Assembly (NCBI GenBank): GCA_002069765.1
Contig: MWBZ01000013.1
Location: 21,206 to 85,205, forward strand
Source of the DNA: a bacterium ADurb.Bin243
GTDB lineage: Bacteria; Muiribacteriota; UBA9980
Direction: 5' to 3'
Length of the DNA: 64,000 nt
The notes under the pieces are model-generated. The model worked only from the letters and a program-made list of their open reading frames with translations. It did not search any database and was not told where the DNA came from. Positions 54,056 to 63,591 of this stretch are shown here, piece after piece; the stretch's first letter is position 1; each line of letters opens with the position of its first letter. The position numbers were made by a program, and so were the translations under genes.

Positions 54056-54931
54056 TTAGTTTCTCTCCTTCAGCAAAGGGAAATTCAATTCTTCGCGTTT
54101 CGCCAGATATCCGCTGGCGACGCTTTTAGCCATATCTCTGATCCGGCCTATATATTTTACGCGCTCGGTGACCGAAATCGCGCCCCGCGCGTCGAGCAGA
54201 TTGAACGAATGCGAGCACTTCATAATGTAATCGTACCCGGGCAGGACAAGATTGTTATCTATAAGCCTTTTCGCCTCTTTTTCATAAGTGTTGAAAAGCG
54301 TGAAGAGCATATCGGTATCGGCCATTTCAAAATTGTGGCGCGACTGTTCGAATTCGTTCTGGTGGTATATTTCGCCGTAGGTGATTCCGTCCACCCATTC
54401 GATATCGAATATGGAATCCTTTTTTTGTATGTACGTCGCAAGGCGTTCGATGCCGTAGGTGATTTCGACAGTGACCGGGTTGAGGTCGATTCCGCCTATC
54501 TGCTGAAAATAAGTGAATTGAGTGACTTCCATGCCGTTGAGCCAGACTTCCCAGCCCAGCCCCCATGCGCCGAGAGTCGGCGATTCCCAATCGTCTTCGA
54601 CGAAACGGATGTCGTGGTCGTTACGGTTGATGCCGAGCTCTTCGAGGCTGGTAAGATAAAGTTCCTGTATATTTTCAGGGGCGGGTTTCATTACTACCTG
54701 AAACTGGAAGTAATGCTGAACGCGGTTGGGGTTTTCTCCGTAGCGCCCGTCGGTGGGCCTGCGGCATGGTTCGACATACGCCGCGTTCCAGGGCTCGGGC
54801 CCGAGCGACCTTAAAAAAGTCGCCGGATTGAAAGTGCCCGCGCCTTTTTCTATATCGTAAGGCTGCACGATAGCGCACTTCTGGCGCGACCAGTAGTTTT
54901 GCAGGGCCAGTATTATCTGCTGGAAATTCAT
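54056..54931 (-). CDS. glyQ: Glycyl-tRNA synthetase alpha subunit
   Basis: The class II synthetase subunit of the two-subunit glycyl enzyme has 291 residues. Matching segments are [76 protein letters not shown] and RLATYIQKK. It heads a likely operon with glyS, lon and thrC. A promoter lies about 185 nt upstream and a terminator-like hairpin lies between that promoter and the start, which points to attenuation control. Confidence 0.98.
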   Translation of the reverse strand: MNFQQIILALQNYWSRQKCAIVQPYDIEKGAGTFNPATFLRSLGPEPWNAAYVEPCRRPTDGRYGENPNRVQHYFQFQVVMKPAPENIQELYLTSLEELGINRNDHDIRFVEDDWESPTLGAWGLGWEVWLNGMEVTQFTYFQQIGGIDLNPVTVEITYGIERLATYIQKKDSIFDIEWVDGITYGEIYHQNEFEQSRHNFEMADTDMLFTLFNTYEKEAKRLIDNNLVLPGYDYIMKCSHSFNLLDARGAISVTERVKYIGRIRDMAKSVASGYLAKREELNFPLLKERN

Positions 54932-55002
54932 CTTACACCTCGTTAGTTAATTATATTATAATTTTTTGCCGTTTTACAAAGGCCGGCGTTATTTAATCAC
55001 AA

Positions 55003-55030
55003 AAGGTTGCCCTGATGTCCAGGCAACCTT
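55003..55030 (-). terminator. Attenuator-like hairpin in the glyQ leader
   Basis: Minus-strand AAGGTTGCC pairs perfectly with GGCAACCTT around a 10-nt loop (TGGACATCAG), followed by TTTTG. It is 70 nt before the glyQ start. Two more hairpins, one with GCCGCC/GGCGGC arms, occur upstream in the leader. No canonical T-box sequence was found. Confidence 0.55.
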
Positions 55031-55114
55031 ATACCCGCGATAACGTTTTAACCGGCGCCGTTATAAGCCGCCGAAAACCGGGCGGCACATAAAAGGAACC
55101 TCGAATTTTCGACT

Positions 55115-55144
55115 ATGATATCACAAAAACCGAAGATTTGTCAA
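55115..55144 (-). promoter_or_regulatory. Promoter of the glyQ-glyS-lon-thrC run
   Basis: On the minus strand there is TTGACA (55139-55144), an 18-nt spacer and TATCAT (55115-55120). It gives a leader of about 175 nt before glyQ. Confidence 0.75.
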
Positions 55145-55191
55145 TATCAATTAAAAATGAGGGGTTTTCGGCGTCCGGCGCGCCCCGCATA

Positions 55192-55698
55192 TTAAAGAGC
55201 ATCATATCGGTAAACTACATGCTCTATGCCGTCTTTTAAGTATTTTTTAATTTCTTTCATGCCGCTTTTCAACGCCACTTTTCGCGAAGCCGAATTTTCC
55301 GCCCGGGTATAAGAGTAAACTGCCCCGTATTTGAGCGCATTTATGGCGTATTCACGGCACGCTATCGCAGCTTCCGTAGCGTATCCGTTTCCGCGGTATT
55401 CGCCGATCACATGAAATCCTATCTCCGGAAGAGTTTCTCCGTCGATATTCTGCAGGGTTATCCCGCAATCGCCGATAAATAAATTATCCTGTTTTCTTAT
55501 CAGCGCCCACAACCCGAAACCGTATTCACGATACCTTCCGATATTTCTTTCTATCCATTGCCTGACTTCCGCTTCTGAAAATGGATGGGGGTAATGGCGC
55601 ATGGAAATTTCATCCGAAAGCACTTTCGCCAGTTCTACTGCGTCGGATAGCTCCAGTTCGCGCATTATAAGTCTTTGAGTTTCAATTATAATTTTCAT
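55192..55698 (-). CDS. GNAT-family N-acetyltransferase (RimJ/RimL-like)
   Basis: The 168-residue acetyltransferase of the ribosomal-protein-acetylase subgroup starts IIIETQRLIMRELELSDAVEL. The acetyl-CoA site reads EIGFHVIGEYRGNGYATEA and the C-terminal strand has VYSYTRAENSASRKVALKSGM. The acceptor is unknown; many members act on small amines or protein N-termini. It begins 12 nt after the hybrid kinase stop, so the two are probably co-transcribed, though no functional link is evident. Confidence 0.93.
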   Translation of the reverse strand: MKIIIETQRLIMRELELSDAVELAKVLSDEISMRHYPHPFSEAEVRQWIERNIGRYREYGFGLWALIRKQDNLFIGDCGITLQNIDGETLPEIGFHVIGEYRGNGYATEAAIACREYAINALKYGAVYSYTRAENSASRKVALKSGMKEIKKYLKDGIEHVVYRYDAL

Positions 55699-55710
55699 AA
55701 CACGCCGCGC

Positions 55711-58700
55711 TTATAACTTTAATTTTTTTAATTCATTTTTAAATGCGGCCAGTTCGATTTCGAGCTTGCCGAAAAGTCCGTCCGATCCCGCCGCGCTCCC
55801 GCTTTCGCCCATCGATTCGAGGGCGTTTAAAATTTCCGTCACTTTCTTGGCCCCGAATACGGCCATGGTTCCTCTAAGCTTATGGGCCGAAGCCCTGAGC
55901 TTTTGAGCGTCGCCGTCTTTGACCGCGGAACGTATTTCATCCATATTGTTTTCGTTATATTCGTTGAAGGTAGAAATGAAACTTTCCATGAATACTCTGT
56001 TGCTGTCGGTGTTAAAAGCGAAAACCTTAAGATCGAACGATTCGGCGTCAACCGTCTGGCCGCCGGTATCTATAGTTTTTAAAATTCCCGCTTCCTCCGC
56101 CTTGCGGTTGTCGTAAAGAATTTGTTTAATAGTGTTTTTAAACTGCTTGACGTCGATCGGCTTCGACATATAATCGTCCATTCCGGCGGCCAGGCATTTT
56201 TCTCTTTCGCCTTTGACCACGCCGGCGGTCAAAGCTATTACGGGAGTATGCGCTCCGCTTTCGGACTCTATGCGCCTTATTTCGGCCGTGGCTGTATAGC
56301 CGTCCATCTCCGGCATCTGGATATCCATAAAAACCAGGTCGGGGCTATGCTCTTTAAATTTAGCTACGGCTTCCAGGCCGCTCGCGGCTTCTATAAGCAT
56401 AACCGACGGAAAAGCCGCCGCCACTATAACTTTAACCAGATTCATATTCATTTTTGAATCGTCCACGACGAGAAGCTTCTTTTGAAGCGCTCCTGCAGCT
56501 TCAACTATTTGCGCAGGCGCGCCGTAATTTTCAGAAACTTCGTATTCGCCGGCTAAATTAGAAGAATCTTTCAAAGAAGATATGATTTTATATAATTCGC
56601 CGCGCTTAACCGGCTTGACTATCTTATGGCGTATCCCGAAGCGCAGGCATTCTTCATGGATCGCCACGTCTTCGCTCGAACTGTGCATCAAAATTTCAAG
56701 CGTTTTATCGGATGAAAAATATTTATTGCCGCGAATTTTTTTAATAGTTTCGATTCCGTTCATGTAGGGCATATCGTAATCGGCTAATATTAGATCGAAT
56801 GCGGCCGGCCTGTCTATTTTTTCAAGCGCCTTAAGGCCGTTTTCAACGCAAACGGCTTCGATATTAAAGCTTTTAAGCATACGGTTAAGCATGCCGCGGA
56901 CGGATTCATTATTATCAACGACCAGCGCGGTTTTTAATCCTTCTATCTGCGCATATTCGGATCGCTCTTCATTTTCAAAAGGCCTTGTTATGGAAAAATA
57001 AAATTCGCTGCCCGAGCCCCGTTCGCTTTTCATTTCTATACGGCCGCCCATTTTTTCAGCCAGCATATTTGAAATGACCAGCCCGAGCCCCGTTCCGCCG
57101 AACTTACGGGTTATTGAAGCGTCGGCCTGCGCGAAAGCCTTGAAAAGTTTTCCCTGATCAGCTTTAGCTATTCCTATTCCGGTGTCCCTTACGTAAAATG
57201 TGTATCTGGCGGCGCCGGGTTCTCCTGCCGGCTCGAATTTAACGCCGATCGATATTTCGCCTTTTTCGGTGAATTTTACGGCGTTGCTTGCGAGGTTGAC
57301 AAGTATTTGTCTTATCCTTACCGGATCGATAATCACGTAACGCGGAATATTTTCCGGCACGTCGAGCAGAAGCTCGAGTTTTTTTTGCGCCACGCCGAAT
57401 TTAACGATATCGACTGTCTGCTCGAGCAGCTCGGTAATATCGGTTTTAACTTCGTCCAGCTCCAGCTTTCCTGCCTCGATCTTGGAAAAATCAAGTATAT
57501 TGTTTATTATGTCCAGCAAAGAATGGGCAGAAGTGTTGACGTTTCGGGCATACTGGGTCTGCGCCGCATCGAGGGCGGTTTCGCATAAAAGATCGGTGAA
57601 TCCCAGTATGCCGTTCAGAGGGGTTCTTATTTCATGGCTCATGTTGGCAAGAAATTCAGACTTGGCCGCATTAGCGGCGCGCGCGTCTTCTTCGGCCTGC
57701 TTGATAACCGTAATGTCCCAGTTAGTGCCGACCATTCTAACGGGGCTGCCGGCTTCATCGCGCAAAACAACCGCCATCGCCCTGATATTTCTAAAAGTTC
57801 CGTCCGGTCCGGATATCCGGAATTCGGTATCGTATTCTTTTTCGCCCCGAAGCGCCATTTCATGGTCTTTTTGAAATTTTTCACGGTCTTCATGATGCAC
57901 GCCGGCAAGCCAGGTTTCGAGCGAGAAGGCTGACGCGGCCTTTTCGAGCCCGTAAAGCGCGAACATCTGATCGTCCCACATAATGGAGCCTGTTTTAAGG
58001 TCGTAATCCCAGATGCCGATCCCGCCCGCCTTGACCGCCAGGGAAAGGCGGCTGGTAAGCTGAGCGAGCTTTTCCTCGTTGAGCTTGCGTTCGGTTATAT
58101 CGAAAAAGGTGACGACCGCTCCTTCGATAACTCCGTTGCGAACAAGAGGGTAAGACCAGTATTCCACAGGAAAGCACGTGCCGTCGGAACGCCACAGAAC
58201 TTCGTCGGCGACATGGGTCCCTTTGCCGTCTTTAAACGCTTTAAAAATTTTGCATTCTTCAACGGGATAAGGCCTTCCGTCAGGATATTGAAAATGAACC
58301 AGCTGATGGACATTTTTACCGACGATCTCTTTGGCGCTCGAGTAGCCGAGCATTTTAAGGCACGCGTCGTTGCAGAAAATACATATGCCTTTATTATCGA
58401 GCCCGTATATGGCCTCGGCCGCCGAGTCCAGCAGATAGCGCTTCATGGCCTCGCTTTCACGGAGCTCCGACGTGAGCCGGCAGGCCATCTGCCGCGCCCT
58501 GGAGCGCGTGCTGATAAGCGAAAGAGCCAGCCCGAAAAGCAGAAAGCTTATAACTGTTCCGCCGGCGGAAACGGCCCATAAGCCGCCGGAAGAAATTTTT
58601 CCGTATTGAACGAAATTAAGCGTCCAGCGGCGTCCCGCAAAATCCACGGACGTAACGTAAGCGAATAATTCAGAAGAATTTTCTTTTTTATCCGCCGCGG

Positions 58701-59613
58701 CGCGGCTGTCGTAAAGAATGTTTTCCGCGGTCATTTCGCCGCCGTCGTATATGCGAAGCCCTATGCGGCTGTCGTCTTTTTTTTCGCTCCAGCTTCGCAG
58801 CGTACCGCTCATAAGATCGCCCATCCTGTAAGGGCTGTAAATCCAGCCCAGTATGGCTTCGCGGCGCTGAACGGCCGTTTCCACCGTGGCGCCGCGCCTG
58901 TATATTGGATAATACATAAGCGTTCCGGCCTGTACTTCCCGGCCGGTTTCCTGTACCAGAACGACTTTGCCGGAAAGCGCGGGCGCGTTTTCATCCCTGG
59001 CGCGCTCCATGGCCTGACGCCGGACAGGCTCGGAAAACATATCGTATCCGAAAGCGCGCCGGTTGGATTCGTTAAACGGCTCGAGATATAAAATGGACGA
59101 ATAAACCTCGCGATCGTATTCGGGCCTCACCTGATAATCCGGATGGCCCTGGCTTCTGATTTCCTGCACATGCCCCTGAAGCCGCCCGCGAGGAATCAAA
59201 ATAGAAAAGCCCGTTCCCTGTATTCCAGGAAGATTAAGGTCTATTTGAAGGCTGTTAGTAAATTTTTCCCAGTCTTTACGAGTTACCGCCTCCGACGAAT
59301 CGAATAAAGCGGCGCCGCTTCTAAGAATTTGCGCGCACGCTTTGAGCCGTTCCGTTATGTTAAGTTTGATTTCACTGCAGGTAAATTCGAATTCCCGCCT
59401 GGCATCGGCGTTGATTTCGGATTTAACGTAAACCGCCGCCGAAGCCGATAAAATAAGGCCTGCTAAAAGCAGCGCCACGGCGCCCAAAAAATTTAATTGT
59501 AAATAATCGGGCTTTGCCTGCTTATTGGTTTCGCAATCGGAATTTTCGAGCAACCAGTTTAAATAGCAGGGGTCTTTACGGCAATCATCGTCATTTCTTT
59601 TTTTGTCTAACAT
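55711..59613 (-). CDS. CHASE-PAS-PAS hybrid histidine kinase with two receivers and HPt
   Basis: The membrane sensor of 1,300 residues carries a whole phosphorelay. The ATG at 59613 (MLDKKRND) is chosen because AGAGGAAACTA lies before it; an open frame upstream adds 23 residues. Order: helix (about 40-60), CHASE sensor domain outside the membrane (GFSILIPRGRLQ, EPFNESNRRAFGYDMFSEP), helix (about 345), PAS, PAS (GTNWDITVIKQAEED), dimerisation domain with His (FLANMSHEIRTPLNG), ATPase (NLASNAVKFT, VRDTGIGIAKADQG, GTGLGLVISNML), receiver 1 (LILADYDMPYMNG), receiver 2 (LVFMDIQMPEMDG) and HPt (ASAHKLRGTMAVFGA). No output regulator is adjacent. Confidence 0.95.
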   Translation of the reverse strand: MLDKKRNDDDCRKDPCYLNWLLENSDCETNKQAKPDYLQLNFLGAVALLLAGLILSASAAVYVKSEINADARREFEFTCSEIKLNITERLKACAQILRSGAALFDSSEAVTRKDWEKFTNSLQIDLNLPGIQGTGFSILIPRGRLQGHVQEIRSQGHPDYQVRPEYDREVYSSILYLEPFNESNRRAFGYDMFSEPVRRQAMERARDENAPALSGKVVLVQETGREVQAGTLMYYPIYRRGATVETAVQRREAILGWIYSPYRMGDLMSGTLRSWSEKKDDSRIGLRIYDGGEMTAENILYDSRAAADKKENSSELFAYVTSVDFAGRRWTLNFVQYGKISSGGLWAVSAGGTVISFLLFGLALSLISTRSRARQMACRLTSELRESEAMKRYLLDSAAEAIYGLDNKGICIFCNDACLKMLGYSSAKEIVGKNVHQLVHFQYPDGRPYPVEECKIFKAFKDGKGTHVADEVLWRSDGTCFPVEYWSYPLVRNGVIEGAVVTFFDITERKLNEEKLAQLTSRLSLAVKAGGIGIWDYDLKTGSIMWDDQMFALYGLEKAASAFSLETWLAGVHHEDREKFQKDHEMALRGEKEYDTEFRISGPDGTFRNIRAMAVVLRDEAGSPVRMVGTNWDITVIKQAEEDARAANAAKSEFLANMSHEIRTPLNGILGFTDLLCETALDAAQTQYARNVNTSAHSLLDIINNILDFSKIEAGKLELDEVKTDITELLEQTVDIVKFGVAQKKLELLLDVPENIPRYVIIDPVRIRQILVNLASNAVKFTEKGEISIGVKFEPAGEPGAARYTFYVRDTGIGIAKADQGKLFKAFAQADASITRKFGGTGLGLVISNMLAEKMGGRIEMKSERGSGSEFYFSITRPFENEERSEYAQIEGLKTALVVDNNESVRGMLNRMLKSFNIEAVCVENGLKALEKIDRPAAFDLILADYDMPYMNGIETIKKIRGNKYFSSDKTLEILMHSSSEDVAIHEECLRFGIRHKIVKPVKRGELYKIISSLKDSSNLAGEYEVSENYGAPAQIVEAAGALQKKLLVVDDSKMNMNLVKVIVAAAFPSVMLIEAASGLEAVAKFKEHSPDLVFMDIQMPEMDGYTATAEIRRIESESGAHTPVIALTAGVVKGEREKCLAAGMDDYMSKPIDVKQFKNTIKQILYDNRKAEEAGILKTIDTGGQTVDAESFDLKVFAFNTDSNRVFMESFISTFNEYNENNMDEIRSAVKDGDAQKLRASAHKLRGTMAVFGAKKVTEILNALESMGESGSAAGSDGLFGKLEIELAAFKNELKKLKL

Positions 59614-59653
59614 TAGTTTCCTCTTTTGATATTTTTTGATGTCAGCCGGCTTT

Positions 59654-59682
59654 ATCTTAATATAAATATATAAAATAATCAA
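59654..59682 (-). promoter_or_regulatory. Possible promoter of the hybrid kinase gene
   Basis: On the minus strand there is TTGATT (59677-59682), 17 nt, then TAAGAT (59654-59659), about 40 nt before the kinase start. Both boxes deviate from consensus. Confidence 0.4.
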
Positions 59683-59739
59683 GTGGTAAAATTTTTTTTG
59701 AAATTTTTAAAATATTCATCATGCGCCCGCAAGTAAATC

Positions 59740-59768
59740 TTGACTAAATTAAGAATATTATTTATAAT
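59740..59768 (+). promoter_or_regulatory. Promoter candidate of the 897-residue lipoprotein gene
   Basis: TTGACT (59740-59745), 17 nt and TATAAT (59763-59768) lie 230 nt upstream of the start codon, implying a long leader. Confidence 0.55.
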
Positions 59769-59998
59769 ATATTTGGTAAGATGCCTTATAGCCGATTAAT
59801 TTTATAATTAAAAAAATTCTGCATTTTACAGTATTATTATATAACTTTATTAGCTTTTTACGGAACAAAATATTACCGTTTTTAGTATAACATATCGTTT
59901 GTATCGCCAGTCAGGCGTTATGAAGATTATTCAGCTTTCTTTAAAACAGCCGAATTTTGATAAGGGTATTAATAAAATTATAGAAAGGGTGTAAAATT

Positions 59999-62692
59999 AT
60001 GAAAATGTCAGAATTTTACAGCAACAAAAAGCTGAGGGGACTGTTCCGCTTTTTCGCGGTCTTAACTTTAATCACGACGTTTTTAACTTCATGCGGAATC
60101 GACGCCATAATGGCCCAGAGCCTTCAGGCTTCTCAAAACGCCGCCGCTTCCGCGGCCGCTTCGAGCGCCTCCATAACCGACGTCAACGTTAAAATGAACG
60201 CGGCATACGACCGCTACCTGCAATTACTGCGCGAAGGCCGTGAAAATTCCCCTGAAGGCAGCGAAGCTTTCGATAATTACGCCAGGCTGAAGGCCGAATA
60301 CGATCAGATGAGCGCCGAAGCCGCCCAATCAGGTTCTGCTTCCGCCGCTCCTTCAATAGACGGCCTCGCAGGCAGCGTAATAGAAAAAGGCGGAGAAATC
60401 GCCGGCGGCGTGGTCGATAAAGTAAAAGACGATATAATGCCGGGCGGCAAAAAAATGTCGCTGCTCGAAAAAGTGGCCTGGGGGCTGGCAAAATCCATTA
60501 TCCCCACTGCCGCCGTTCTCGCGTTCGCTTCCCTTGCTGCGCTTCCTATAACAGGTCTTATAATCGGCGCCATAGCAATAGGCGCGGTAACATCCGGTTC
60601 CATCACCTACCTTTTTGAAAAACGCTCCAACACTTTCAGGGAAAAGAAGAAATCATCCATGGAAATATTGCGCGACGTTTCGGTGGCCGCGGTCACCGAC
60701 GGAATCCTGGCGCCTTTCACCATGGCCACCGGCGGGCTCGCTTCCACTTTCGGGCAGGCGTCGTCTAAAGTCATAATACAAAACGCTATCAGGGGCGCGG
60801 CAGTTCAGTTCATCGGCCAGGGAATATCGGCGGGCGCCGGCGGCCTGGTAAAAAAAGCATGGGCCGATCATTATTTTCATTACGACCAGAAAATAAGCGG
60901 CCTGCAGAAAGAGGCGCAGCAGATATTCGACAGGCATTCGAGCCCCGGCTCGCCCCCTCTGTCAGACGCGGAAAAAGCCCGCCTGGCCCAAATATCTTCA
61001 GAGATAGACGAAATGAAGGCCCAGGATTATTCCGCTGACGACTTTAAAAAAGACCTTCAGCGCGCGGCGCTTTCATCGTTCATAACCGGCGCGCTCGGCA
61101 CTTCCATGTCCGCCGTGGCGGCCAATTATAAATCCGTAAATATGGCCTCGCTCAAATTATTCGGTACGACCGACAAAGCAGGCGCTATCGCAAACTGGAT
61201 CACTTCCAGCCCCACCGCGTTTTTACACGGCAGCGCCCGCGCCACTCTTGAAAAGCACTACCTGACCGACAAAGAAAAAGAAACCGCAGCCATACGCGAT
61301 AAATACCCGCAGGGCAGCGTGGCTTATTACTATTACGACAACGAAGTAAAGCGCCTTCAAACCGCTAACGCCTCTATCAACCCCTGGAAAAAAGGCCTCG
61401 AAGCGGGAGTGGTCAACTTCGCCGTGCAGAGCGTATCGCTGGGCGTATCGCTGGGCAAAGAGAAACTCATAAACCAGCCGCAGCGCGAAAAAGCGGCCGT
61501 TCAAGAACGCTACCGCGCCCAGTCAAAAGAGTGGCGCGAAGCGGCCGATATGCGCCAGAAAATAGATAATTTAAAAGAAACGCAGAAGCCCGACCCGTCA
61601 AAATACACCGACATCGCCAAATACGCTAAAGATAAAAGCGCTTTCAACAACCAGGTGGCCAAAATGGAGCGCGAAGCCGCAAAGCTCGAAATAAGAGCGG
61701 TCGAGGCGCAAAAGCTTCCCGAAAACGTTAAACTGATGGAAACGGTTAAGCAGAACTTCGTCAAAGACCAGCAACTCGAAAGAAACCTCGAATACTCCCG
61801 CATCATGGGCCAGGAAAATTACTTGAAAGCGTTCAAACTTAAAATGCGGGAAACCAACGAAACGTATAAGAATATGAGCGACGATCAGCTTACGCAGATA
61901 GCTAAAACGGAGATCGCCGGCCAGAACAGGATCGCATACGAAAAATCGCGGCTCGAGCTCGAAGCTATAAACCAAAAAATAGACCAGGCGAGGTTAATAA
62001 AAGGCGCAGACGGCAAAAAAATAGACAGCATGGAAGCGCTTCGCGAATTCGCCCAGAACGGTCACGAACTTACTCCACAGGAAATGCGCGCCATCGAATT
62101 TCAGGCCGCTAAAATATCGCCTTCGGTTTATAAAGCGAAAGCCGTCAACCTCCAGATAAACGAAATGCGCGCAAACGGCGCCAGCGACTCGCAGATATTA
62201 AAAGCGTCCGATCAGATCTACGCTAACGCCGAAAAGCAGATGCTTTCCAAATACGGCAACAGCTGGACCAGCGTCATGTACGCGGAGCTCGCTTCTAAAC
62301 AGCTCAGCCAGATGCGTTACAACGACGAGGGCACTATGGACCTCAAAGAGCAGTTCAAAAAGCTCATCGGAGTGGAAGCCCCTAAAAAAATCGAAAACGA
62401 TATAATTTCGCATTATAAAACCGAAGTCAACTCCACCATAGAAAAGCAGCTCATGCCGGAATCCAAAGCTCTGGAAGGCGACGATCTCGCGTCGCTTTTC
62501 ATCAATACGTCGCTTTCGGCCTTATTCAACAAGGTAGTTCTGGAAGAAGGCTCCTCGCGCCTCATGGATTCCGCTTACGGCGGGGTCAAAAGCACGCTCG
62601 GAATGCCCGTCAACGCAATACAAAACAGCGTCGTAACACCGGAGGAAGCCATGACCATAATGCGCAACAGAAGCGGGCGCATCAATAACTAA
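59999..62692 (+). CDS. Large Ala-rich lipoprotein of unknown function
   Basis: I do not recognise this 897-residue protein. GAAAGGGTG lies 7 nt before the ATG. The signal peptide ends in lipobox LTSC, followed by GIDAIMAQ. An Ala/Ser/Gln-rich low-complexity zone (residues about 38-60) is followed by a strongly hydrophobic, Gly-zipper-like stretch (about 165-205; LAALPITGLIIGAIAIGAV). The remainder is mostly helical, charged and probably coiled coil (about 300-345 and 500-720, with SKEWREAADMRQKIDNLKE). Hydrophobic Gly/Ala stretches recur at about 240-285 and 355-385. The build, with membrane-active helices and long coiled coils, could belong to a secreted or surface effector, but no catalytic motif is seen. 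It is 17 nt upstream of a nucleotidyltransferase-like gene. Confidence 0.85.
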   Translation: MKMSEFYSNKKLRGLFRFFAVLTLITTFLTSCGIDAIMAQSLQASQNAAASAAASSASITDVNVKMNAAYDRYLQLLREGRENSPEGSEAFDNYARLKAEYDQMSAEAAQSGSASAAPSIDGLAGSVIEKGGEIAGGVVDKVKDDIMPGGKKMSLLEKVAWGLAKSIIPTAAVLAFASLAALPITGLIIGAIAIGAVTSGSITYLFEKRSNTFREKKKSSMEILRDVSVAAVTDGILAPFTMATGGLASTFGQASSKVIIQNAIRGAAVQFIGQGISAGAGGLVKKAWADHYFHYDQKISGLQKEAQQIFDRHSSPGSPPLSDAEKARLAQISSEIDEMKAQDYSADDFKKDLQRAALSSFITGALGTSMSAVAANYKSVNMASLKLFGTTDKAGAIANWITSSPTAFLHGSARATLEKHYLTDKEKETAAIRDKYPQGSVAYYYYDNEVKRLQTANASINPWKKGLEAGVVNFAVQSVSLGVSLGKEKLINQPQREKAAVQERYRAQSKEWREAADMRQKIDNLKETQKPDPSKYTDIAKYAKDKSAFNNQVAKMEREAAKLEIRAVEAQKLPENVKLMETVKQNFVKDQQLERNLEYSRIMGQENYLKAFKLKMRETNETYKNMSDDQLTQIAKTEIAGQNRIAYEKSRLELEAINQKIDQARLIKGADGKKIDSMEALREFAQNGHELTPQEMRAIEFQAAKISPSVYKAKAVNLQINEMRANGASDSQILKASDQIYANAEKQMLSKYGNSWTSVMYAELASKQLSQMRYNDEGTMDLKEQFKKLIGVEAPKKIENDIISHYKTEVNSTIEKQLMPESKALEGDDLASLFINTSLSALFNKVVLEEGSSRLMDSAYGGVKSTLGMPVNAIQNSVVTPEEAMTIMRNRSGRINN

Positions 62693-62709
62693 CCGGGAGA
62701 ATTTTTAAT

Positions 62710-63468
62710 ATGAATACAGTATATGCCGATAAAATCAACTCGTTAAAACTGAGCGGAGAATATAAAGAAAAACTTATAAACCTCGTCAAAACAATAAATG
62801 AAATACTTAAGGAAGACGATTTCAGATGTTTCGTTTTGTACGGAAGCGTTTTAGGGGATAACTTCAAAGAAGGCGTGTCCAGCCTTGATTTGCTTATAAT
62901 TCCGGCGGAAGCCAATATCGCGCTGCTTGAAAAGCTCCATGTCCCCATGCAGACGGCCGCTTCAGAACTCAAGCTGGTCCCTCTTATTATGACTTTCGAA
63001 GAAATCCTCCTTTCGGCGGATGTCTTTCCCATCAAATTCCTAGAAATCAAAAACGGATATATGGTGTTAACCGGCGAAGACCTGCTGGCTGACCTTTCGA
63101 TCCCCGACGAAAACATACGCCTTCACTGCGAGCAGGAATTGAGGAATTTTTCGCTTAAACTGCGCGCCGATTTCATAAATATGTTCCCCGACGAATTCAA
63201 TATGTATAACGCGCTTATCAAGTATATTCCAGAACTTCTTTCAACCATAAAACTATTCGTCGAATATAAATCCGGCAAAAAGCTTTCGAAAATTTCAGAG
63301 GTCCTCGGCTACTTAAAAGACCAGTTCGGCGTTTCATACGATTCCATAAACGATATGATCAATCTGCGCAAAAACAATTCAGTGCTAACGTGCGAAGAAA
63401 TAAAGGAAATATATTCAAAACTCAACATATTGATCACTGAACTTACCAGAAAAGCCGACGCGCAATAA
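62710..63468 (+). CDS. Nucleotidyltransferase-fold protein, probably degenerate
   Basis: The 252-residue protein resembles the minimal nucleotidyltransferase fold at residues about 38-65 (FVLYGSVLGDNFKEGVSSLD). The Gly-Ser is present, but where active enzymes have Asp-x-Asp it has Ser-Leu-Asp, so the first metal-binding Asp is missing. The C-terminal half (about 130-250) is helical (HCEQELRNFSLKLRADF), as in proteins that join the fold to a helical bundle. It lies 17 nt after the 897-residue lipoprotein gene and is probably co-transcribed. Its function is unknown; a strong terminator follows. Confidence 0.8.
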   Translation: MNTVYADKINSLKLSGEYKEKLINLVKTINEILKEDDFRCFVLYGSVLGDNFKEGVSSLDLLIIPAEANIALLEKLHVPMQTAASELKLVPLIMTFEEILLSADVFPIKFLEIKNGYMVLTGEDLLADLSIPDENIRLHCEQELRNFSLKLRADFINMFPDEFNMYNALIKYIPELLSTIKLFVEYKSGKKLSKISEVLGYLKDQFGVSYDSINDMINLRKNNSVLTCEEIKEIYSKLNILITELTRKADAQ

Positions 63469-63527
63469 CGGCATATCTAAATCAGGCTTTCACAACCCGT
63501 AATTATTAATTTTTCGCACCTATAAAA

Positions 63528-63561
63528 AAAGCGGTCCCGGGAAAAATCCCGGGGCCGCTTT
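63528..63561. terminator. Bidirectional terminator between convergent genes
   Basis: AAAGCGGTCCCGGG pairs with CCCGGGGCCGCTTT (one G-T pair) around a 6-nt loop. An A-run precedes and the T-side is TTTATA. It separates the nucleotidyltransferase-like gene from the convergent oxidoreductase gene. Confidence 0.88.
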
Positions 63562-63591
63562 ATATTCCGGCTTTATATTTTTACGTTATAG

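Larger units (their letters stand above)
59614..59998. other. AT-rich divergent promoter region
   Basis: This is 385 nt without a supportable gene between the hybrid kinase and the 897-residue lipoprotein. It contains the two divergent promoter candidates listed separately and a long, AT-rich 5' leader for the lipoprotein gene. No repeat or RNA gene is evident. Confidence 0.6.

Noticed and set aside
53972..54814. 280-codon open frame on the plus strand
   Set aside because: It lies wholly antisense to glyQ and the start of glyS, which are certain genes; it has no family pattern.
62710..63468. Toxin-antitoxin pair (MNT/HEPN type)
   Set aside because: The protein is larger than MNT antitoxins, lacks a small HEPN partner, and its upstream neighbour is an 897-residue lipoprotein.
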